IMG/VR virus record: IMGVR_UViG_3300010379_000015
Location: 1 to 41,572 of that record
DNA: 41,572 nt
From: a virus
Reading direction: 5' to 3' (one strand)
Part shown: positions 36,884 through 41,572 of the stretch, piece after piece
How positions within the stretch are numbered: position 1 is the first letter of the stretch
How the letters are laid out: each line of letters starts with the position of its first letter
Translations under genes and position numbers: made by a program
The notes under the pieces: generated by a model
Seen by the model: only the letters and a program-made list of their open reading frames with translations
Database searches by the model: none
What the model was told of the DNA's origin: nothing

Positions 36884-37862
36884 CAAGGTGAACTTCGTGT
36901 ACAGCACTGACTGGCACGTGTCATCCACCCCTCCCGGTCGTCGTCAGGATGATTATCTCGCCGCCATACTCGGCAAGGTGGGGTTCATTCGTGACTTGAC
37001 TGACAAGATAAATGGCGTGGGGTTGTGCGGAGCGGATGTCTTTCATGTGAAGAACCCCAAGTCTCCGGCCAACAGTCTCGCGATGTTATTCCTTCTCCTC
37101 CATTTGTTACGTCGCTTTCCAACCGGAAAGATATACGGCTCGGTAGGCAACCATGACCTTTCTTATGACCGCATGGACACACTCCCACATCAGCCGCTCG
37201 GTATCCTCATCGCAGCCGGAGCTTACCACAATCTGAATGATGAGCCTGTGCTATTCACCAATCGAGATGAGACCATTCGGGTGTTGGTTGAGACCTTCCC
37301 GTATGAGCACAGCGGTGCCGGGGCTCTACAACGTCTCCTAGAGTCAGGAGCACGCCCTGAGGGGGGTACCCACCGGATTGGCATCGTACACGCTTACGGG
37401 GAGCCCGGTAATGGGGGTGGCATGTTTGGGGAGGCCATCGGGTACAACCAGATTCAGAATGTGGATTACGACTTCTTGCTCTGGGGGCACGACCACTCCC
37501 GGCATGACACGGTGACGGTGGGCAACGTCACTCACATCAATCTTGGCTCTCTTGCTCGTGCGGCCTACGATTATGATGAACTCGACCGCCCGGTTGTCGC
37601 TACGATTTTGTCTTTCGCTGAAGATGGGGTACGGTATAAAGAGAAAGAGATTCCGGTTTCGCCCCTCGCAATTGCTTTCAAAGCTGCGGATAAGAGCGTG
37701 GCCGACATTGCTAAGTCGGAGGAGATTAAGGAATTCTTCGCCGCCATGGATGAGCAGGTTGAGGGTATTGAATCCACGGACCCAAGAGAGGTTCTGAAAA
37801 CCCTCTGCCCCGCTGATGACCCCAAGCTGTTGGAATTAATTTCTGAACTATGTGAATTATGA
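36858..37862 (+). CDS. Mre11/SbcD-like metallophosphoesterase
   Basis: About 334 aa from GTG 36858; a GTG at 36889 is an alternative. YSTDWHVSS (D-x-H), GADVFHVKNP, GSVGNHDLSYD (GNHD), GIVHAYG and WGHDHSRHD are the Mre11 nuclease motifs in order. The C-terminal part is helical and acidic. With the half-Rad50 ATPase it forms a phage equivalent of T4 gp46/gp47 for end resection. The stop overlaps the next gene's upstream ATG. Confidence 0.85.
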   Translation: MKIVKLQHDKVNFVYSTDWHVSSTPPGRRQDDYLAAILGKVGFIRDLTDKINGVGLCGADVFHVKNPKSPANSLAMLFLLLHLLRRFPTGKIYGSVGNHDLSYDRMDTLPHQPLGILIAAGAYHNLNDEPVLFTNRDETIRVLVETFPYEHSGAGALQRLLESGARPEGGTHRIGIVHAYGEPGNGGGMFGEAIGYNQIQNVDYDFLLWGHDHSRHDTVTVGNVTHINLGSLARAAYDYDELDRPVVATILSFAEDGVRYKEKEIPVSPLAIAFKAADKSVADIAKSEEIKEFFAAMDEQVEGIESTDPREVLKTLCPADDPKLLELISELCEL

Positions 37863-37879
37863 TTAGAGGGCTATACCTA

Positions 37880-38491
37880 ATGGTGATTTACATAGTTCAC
37901 AATAGCATCACAGGGAAAGTGTATATAGGCAAAACTAAAAAAGACCCGCATCGCAGATGGGCAGAGCACGTGGCTTTAGCTAAAAAGGGTAGCAGGTTTT
38001 ATTTTCATTCAGCAATACGCAAGTACGGCTCTGATGCCTTCAGTTTGAGCTTGCTGTCAGGCTGGGCAAATTCTGAAAAAGAGCTATCGAAACAAGAGCA
38101 GCACTTTATCGACTTGTATCAAAGTGATGACGACCGGAATGGCTATAACCTAACCAAAGGAGGCGATGGGGCACCTATAGGCAACAAGTATTGTGTCGGC
38201 AGAACTTTGTCGGATGTGACTAAACAAAAAATATCCATGAAGGCTAAGGGGAGACCCACATCAGATACGCTGCGTTTAATTAGGTCTAAAAATGCTCAAG
38301 GGTCAAATAACCCCATGTATGGGCGTAGCCAAAAAGAAACCACCCGTAATCTGATTAGTCAGAAACGTTTAGAGCGAGAAAAGACAGACCACACGTCATC
38401 TCGCAACGTCGTTAGGGTAAACCATATCCGATGGCATGTTAATCGGGGTATTGTAAATGACAACTGTAGCTATTGCGAAGGCGCGTTATGA
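37880..38491 (+). CDS. GIY-YIG homing endonuclease
   Basis: 203 aa from ATG 37880 (MVIYIVHNSITGKVYIGKTK), favoured by alignment with the start of 29358; an in-frame ATG at 37859 overlaps the upstream TGA. SAIRKYGSDAF, catalytic Glu in KQEQHFI, GYNLTKGGDG, then NUMOD3-like repeats. Close paralogue of 21775 and 29358. The stop overlaps the SET-domain gene start by ATGA. Confidence 0.9.
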   Translation: MVIYIVHNSITGKVYIGKTKKDPHRRWAEHVALAKKGSRFYFHSAIRKYGSDAFSLSLLSGWANSEKELSKQEQHFIDLYQSDDDRNGYNLTKGGDGAPIGNKYCVGRTLSDVTKQKISMKAKGRPTSDTLRLIRSKNAQGSNNPMYGRSQKETTRNLISQKRLEREKTDHTSSRNVVRVNHIRWHVNRGIVNDNCSYCEGAL

Positions 38492-38865
38492 TTCTAGTCA
38501 AGACAGAGTTGAAACCAAGCACAGTCCATGGTCTCGGATTGTTCGCCGCCGAATTCATCCCGAAGGGTACGGTCATCTGGGAGTTCCGTGAGGGAGTAGA
38601 CCACCGTATCCCAAAGGAGTTGGTGGACGCCCTGCCTGACCCGGCACGTTCTACTGTACGTCACTACTCGGCTCTATGGGGTGGGGGCTACGTCGTATCA
38701 GCGGATGATGCAAGGTACTTCAACCACTCAGACACCCCGAATCTGGTTACTCTCGCATCGCCGGATGTGGACATAGCGACTCGGGATATACATCCCGGAG
38801 AAGAGTTGTTCGAAGACTATTACGAATTTGATGAAGATGCAGCAGAGAAATTAGGAGCCCTATGA
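38488..38865 (+). CDS. SET-domain protein
   Basis: 125 aa, a minimal SET domain: STVHGLGLFAAEFIPKGTVIWEF (GxG cofactor loop), ARYFNHSDTPNLV (NHS..PN) and IHPGEELFEDYYEF (GEEL..DY). Family members are S-adenosylmethionine-dependent lysine methyltransferases, usually of eukaryotic-type or bacterial effector context; the substrate here is unknown. Overlaps both neighbours by 4 bp. Confidence 0.88.
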   Translation: MILVKTELKPSTVHGLGLFAAEFIPKGTVIWEFREGVDHRIPKELVDALPDPARSTVRHYSALWGGGYVVSADDARYFNHSDTPNLVTLASPDVDIATRDIHPGEELFEDYYEFDEDAAEKLGAL

Positions 38866-39173
38866 TTCTGGCACATAACGTAGCAACCATTTACCTCGCA
38901 GGGCCTATCAACAGTTGCACGGATGCAGAGTGCAAAGACTGGCGTGCAGCGGCCAAACGGTACTTCTCAACTAACAGCGAAGAGATTGGCCCAATTCTTG
39001 TACTCGACCCCATGCGTCGTGATTACCGTGGGCAGGAAATGAATCCCCACATCCGTCACTTGATTGTCAAGGGCGACAAGACCGACTATCGCTCCGCCGA
39101 TATTTTGTTGGTCTACTCTCCTAAGCCCAGCTATGGTACGGCTATGGAGATGTTCTCGACCGCGAGAATCTAA
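38862..39173 (+). CDS. Nucleoside 2-deoxyribosyltransferase-like protein, frame-broken
   Basis: 103 aa. IYLAGPIN, DWRAAAKRYF, LDPMRRDYRG, DYRSADILLVYSPKPSYGTAMEMF are fold-typical, including the GTAMEM catalytic-type segment. It stops after FSTARI, while the -1 frame downstream encodes DRENLKKWVVVVN, FPSPWLEEHCDYRLPTF and ends at 39304, exactly the expected C-terminal part. One missing base, or a programmed frameshift near 39155, separates the two. Confidence 0.75.
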   Translation: MILAHNVATIYLAGPINSCTDAECKDWRAAAKRYFSTNSEEIGPILVLDPMRRDYRGQEMNPHIRHLIVKGDKTDYRSADILLVYSPKPSYGTAMEMFSTARI

Positions 39174-39304
39174 AGAAGTGGGTTGTGGTGGTCAACGCTG
39201 ATGAGTTCCCATCACCGTGGTTGGAAGAGCACTGTGATTATCGCCTCCCGACCTTCAAGGAAGCATTCGAGAAGGTGTTGTTCATCATCAAGGAGATGCA
39301 ATGA
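39165..39304 (+). pseudogene. C-terminal part of the deoxyribosyltransferase in the -1 frame
   Basis: Encodes KKWVVVVNADEFPSPWLEEH and a helical end (FEKVLFIIKEMQ) without its own start codon in a sensible place. The TGA at 39302 overlaps the next ATG, which shows that this frame, not the broken one, belongs to the gene chain. Confidence 0.6.
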
Positions 39305-39429
39305 GGCTCCTGATGCGTGCATTCCTTTGCAGGGTACTGGACATCCATTGGTGGAAATCCTGTGATAGTTGGGGACACTTACACGTTTGCAAGATTTGCG
39401 GTCAAGACGATATTTGGATAATCCCATGA
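39301..39429 (+). CDS. Small zinc-ribbon-like protein, 42 aa
   Basis: Trp/His/Cys-rich: WWKSCDSWGHLHVCKICGQDD. Overlaps stop and start codons of both neighbours (ATGA on each side). Probably a zinc knuckle protein. Confidence 0.6.
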   Translation: MRLLMRAFLCRVLDIHWWKSCDSWGHLHVCKICGQDDIWIIP

Positions 39430-39584
39430 GCCTAACTTTGAAACGCGATGTCCTGCCTGATATGAAGCGTGCTTTCGAACCACCGGGCCGGGACGTGGGG
39501 GCGAGTTGTGGTCAGTTCCTCTTTGATTTCTACAAGAAGTACACGAAGCCACTATCCGATTTCACAACTACCAAACCCATATAG
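39426..39584 (+). CDS. Small hypothetical protein, 52 aa
   Basis: ATG 39426 overlaps the preceding TGA. Contains VGASCGQFLFDFYKKYTKP. Its 3' end forms part of the leader hairpin of the next gene. Confidence 0.5.
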   Translation: MSLTLKRDVLPDMKRAFEPPGRDVGASCGQFLFDFYKKYTKPLSDFTTTKPI

Positions 39585-39592
39585 TGGGAGGT
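39570..39592 (+). promoter_or_regulatory. Leader hairpin of the HNH-like gene at 39600
   Basis: CCCA/TGGG with loop TATAG, extended by ACC/GGT. The GGGAGG ribosome-binding site lies in the 3' arm, 8 nt before the ATG. Confidence 0.5.
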
Positions 39593-39599
39593 GGTTGCA

Positions 39600-40301
39600 A
39601 TGGGTGGCTGGAATAAGAAGGTGGTTGATTTAGCAGGACAAAAAATAGGTAAGTGGGAAATACTACGACGCTCCGATGAGCCCACGGCTAATGGTAGTCA
39701 AGCATGGGTTTGTCGTTGCGAATGCGGAACAGAGAAGCCGGTTTCTCAACCGTACCTGTTATCAGGCGCGAGTACAATGTGTACAACTTGCGCCCATAGA
39801 CCCTTGCCTTTCCTATCCGGGGAAGTCCCCTACCCTTACTGGAGAGAGGTTAACTTGGGGGCGATAAAGAGAAATTTAGAGGTAACTATATCTTCACAGG
39901 AAGCCTATATCCTACTGGAGAGACAGGAGTTCAAATGTGCGTTATCAGGGGTTCCTATACAGCTTCCCGTGGACGGGAATGACAGTCAATCAGCTTCATT
40001 AGATAGGATAAATAGTGGGCTCGGATACATCAAGGACAACATCCAGTGGGTGCATCGAGATGTAAACTATATGAAAAACGGGTTCTCTACTGATTACTTT
40101 GTAAATTTTTGTCGGCTCATTGCCAGCGCCAATCCCGAAGTACCCAGTATAGAGGCTGCTGAGTTGTCTTTAGAACTTCCCCAAATGCGAAACCCCAGTA
40201 GGGGCACTAGGTTAACAAACAAACAAGTGCGGGAAGCTTGGGAAAAAACAGGACTGTATCGAGGATACAAGGCACGGCGTCACAGAAAAAAAATACATTG
40301 A
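39600..40301 (+). CDS. HNH-like homing endonuclease with N-terminal zinc module
   Basis: 233 aa. VDLAGQKIGKWEILRR, CRCECG and MCTTCA form the N-terminal module shared with 15630 and 22775. The core reads CALSGVPIQLP and SASLDRINSGLGYIKDNIQW, related to the protein at 12943. A basic tail follows. Its 3' end borders the promoter of the next gene. Confidence 0.82.
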   Translation: MGGWNKKVVDLAGQKIGKWEILRRSDEPTANGSQAWVCRCECGTEKPVSQPYLLSGASTMCTTCAHRPLPFLSGEVPYPYWREVNLGAIKRNLEVTISSQEAYILLERQEFKCALSGVPIQLPVDGNDSQSASLDRINSGLGYIKDNIQWVHRDVNYMKNGFSTDYFVNFCRLIASANPEVPSIEAAELSLELPQMRNPSRGTRLTNKQVREAWEKTGLYRGYKARRHRKKIH

Positions 40302-40303
40302 TA

Positions 40304-40332
40304 TTGACACCGAGTAATCCATCGAGTATAGT
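40304..40332 (+). promoter_or_regulatory. Consensus sigma-70 promoter of the gene at 40340
   Basis: TTGACA (40304-40309), 17-bp spacer, TATAGT (40327-40332). The expected transcription start is at the ATG at 40340, so the mRNA would be leaderless. Confidence 0.75.
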
Positions 40333-40339
40333 GACGACT

Positions 40340-40969
40340 ATGGAAATTATTAAACACTATCCACAAGTGTGGTTCACTTCGGATTTGCACCTTGACCACG
40401 AATTTATGATTCATGGGATACCGGGTCAGCGTGTGCCCCGCCCCATGTTCACCACCGTCGAGGAGATGAATGAGTGTATCATCTCCCGCCACAATGAACG
40501 TGTGCGGAAGGGTGACCTCATTTACGACCTTGGGGATTTTGCTGTCCGAAGCACTGAAGAGAAGGCTGCGGCACATCTCAAACGGATGAATGGTCAGCGG
40601 TACCAGCTTGAAGGTAATCATGACCAGATTGCGGAGAAACTTTCCAAGAAGGGGGCGTTTGTATGGTTCCGAAAACTTGAGGAACTGAGCCTCGGCCCAC
40701 CCCACTTCGAGACCAAACAAGCGATTGTTATTTGTCATTACGCCCTTCGTGTATGGCATGGGAGTCACAAGGGGGCGTATCACCTGTATGGGCACTCGCA
40801 CTCCATGCTTCCCGAAGACCACACTTTATCGTTCGACGTGGGTGTTGACTGCTGGAATTTCTACCCCGTGTCAATTGAACAGGTCAAAGAGAAAATGGCT
40901 CTCAAGATTCCTGCATGGCAAGCCTACAAGGATGCCCTGAAGGCATCGGACGCCGGAAGGGTGGAGTAA
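40340..40969 (+). CDS. Small metallophosphoesterase
   Basis: 209 aa. FTSDLHLDH (D-x-H), LGDFA (GD), LEGNHDQ (GNHD), ICHYALRVW and YGHSHSM (GHSH) are in order. Short phage members of this family resemble bacterial YfcE-type phosphodiesterases. It has the best promoter in the window. The stop overlaps the next ATG (TAATG). Confidence 0.88.
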   Translation: MEIIKHYPQVWFTSDLHLDHEFMIHGIPGQRVPRPMFTTVEEMNECIISRHNERVRKGDLIYDLGDFAVRSTEEKAAAHLKRMNGQRYQLEGNHDQIAEKLSKKGAFVWFRKLEELSLGPPHFETKQAIVICHYALRVWHGSHKGAYHLYGHSHSMLPEDHTLSFDVGVDCWNFYPVSIEQVKEKMALKIPAWQAYKDALKASDAGRVE

Positions 40970-41160
40970 TGAAACTCTCAGAACTCGCAGGACTGGTGAA
41001 CGATGCCATCGTCAAGACTGGCGATGGGGAAGTGTTCGTGTCGATTGACGTATCTACAGGGGATGCCGACGCCTTTCGACGGGCGATTGGAAGACCCATT
41101 GGCTACCAAATTGAACCGGATGGCATTACGTTTATCGCGGAGGGTTCCTTAAATGAGTGA
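40969..41160 (+). CDS. Small hypothetical protein, 63 aa
   Basis: Alpha/beta: KLSELAGLVNDAIVKTG, then EVFVSIDVSTGDADAFRRAIG. No family recognised. Overlaps both neighbours. Confidence 0.6.
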   Translation: MKLSELAGLVNDAIVKTGDGEVFVSIDVSTGDADAFRRAIGRPIGYQIEPDGITFIAEGSLNE

Positions 41161-41515
41161 GTACAACAAAACAGAGCAGGGCAGGGAGTTCTTCGAGAGG
41201 GCGGCAGGAGTTAAGCCAGCCAAGAAGAAAGTCGTGAGGAAGAAGAACGAACTCCCCACGTTCAAGGTTGGGGCGGACTTCAAGAGGCACCTTGGTGCGT
41301 ACGATGCCCCCATTTGCGGGTATCTAGCCAAGGTTGCCATGCCCCAGGCTCAGTGTGAAGAGTACGAGTACCCCTTCGGTGAAGGCGACACGGTTCTCGT
41401 GTTTGGGGACATCTCCATGATGCCCGGTCACTGCGTTTTTGCAACCAAAGACGGCAAGGTGCATTTTGGGTATCACACAGACAATTTTAGGCCGTTGACT
41501 GAAGACGAAATCTGA
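41153..41515 (+). CDS. Hypothetical protein, 120 aa
   Basis: Basic Lys/Arg-rich first third (KPAKKKVVRKKNELP), then a beta-rich domain (GDTVLVFGDISMMPGHCVFATKDGKVHFGYHTDNF) that resembles a small barrel. No family recognised. Starts inside the previous gene. Confidence 0.65.
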   Translation: MSEYNKTEQGREFFERAAGVKPAKKKVVRKKNELPTFKVGADFKRHLGAYDAPICGYLAKVAMPQAQCEEYEYPFGEGDTVLVFGDISMMPGHCVFATKDGKVHFGYHTDNFRPLTEDEI

Positions 41516-41522
41516 GTATTAA
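41495..41522 (+). promoter_or_regulatory. Sigma-70-like promoter for the gene at 41538
   Basis: TTGACT (41495-41500), 16-bp spacer, TATTAA (41517-41522), then GGAGG before ATG 41538. Confidence 0.55.
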
Positions 41523-41537
41523 GGGTCTGGAGGATGT

Positions 41538-41572
41538 ATGTCCCTAGACCCTACTATTGTTCAGCAACTACC
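41538..41572 (+). CDS. Start of a gene running off the window
   Basis: ATG 41538 with GGAGG 4 nt upstream; reads MSLDPTIVQQL to the edge. Too short to assign. Confidence 0.5.
   Translation, partial: MSLDPTIVQQL

Noticed and set aside
1-41572. CRISPR arrays, insertion sequences, integrase or attachment sites
   Set aside because: No regularly spaced repeats, transposase or integrase motifs were seen on either strand.

Overview
The window is a stretch of a large tailed double-stranded DNA bacteriophage genome, most likely a jumbo phage of a Gram-negative host. Small genes are packed on one strand with ATGA or TAATG overlaps. A replication and recombination set is present (class II ribonucleotide reductase, RecA-like recombinase, RuvC-fold nuclease, half-length Rad50/SbcC-like ATPase, Mre11/SbcD-like nuclease, DnaQ-type exonuclease, XPD/DinG-type helicase, HU-like protein), together with a repeat-built fibre protein, a long tRNA array and an extreme load of homing endonucleases. 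Two proteins with signal peptides (14373, 25259), one of them resembling an outer-membrane barrel, argue for a diderm host. Their style recalls acidobacterial secreted proteins, but that is only an impression.

Layout: 1-2688 is a left-truncated class II RNR whose radical-cysteine motif is split by a 363-residue LAGLIDADG intein. 2733-6043 holds a GIY-YIG endonuclease and small genes, including a metzincin-motif protein. 6058-12901 is an RNA-rich array of 17 well-formed tRNAs, degenerate or fragmentary tRNAs, several structured non-tRNA segments and homing endonucleases. Inside it, at about 6969-7343, lies a complete bacterial type A RNase P RNA, spaced 8 nt from a tRNA on each side. 12943-18694 holds an HNH gene, a phosphoesterase, a secreted protein, a decayed HNH gene and a fibre. 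18724-32356 holds the helicase, HU-like protein, candidate ssDNA-binding protein, a wHTH/zinc-ribbon/Nudix locus with a probable -1 frame change, an exonuclease and a RuvC-fold protein. 32458-41572 holds RecA, SbcC-like and SbcD-like proteins, deoxyribosyltransferase-like proteins, a SET-domain protein and many small overlapping genes.

The most striking result is the translation and RNA-processing module. The clear tRNAs carry all twelve anticodons of the usual set for the 16 GNN codons (Val, Ala, Asp, Glu, Gly), plus two tRNA-Cys and nothing else. The phage also supplies its own catalytic RNA for maturing tRNA 5' ends, embedded so that excision of its neighbours would define its own ends. 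About a quarter of the window is homing DNA (seven GIY-YIG, six HNH or related, two PD-(D/E)XK, one intein). Many of these genes carry a private hairpin that holds the ribosome-binding site, with different stem sequences but the same design and often a TAG-containing loop. Several ordinary genes instead appear to be read from sigma-70-like promoters placed so that the mRNA would begin at or next to the start codon.
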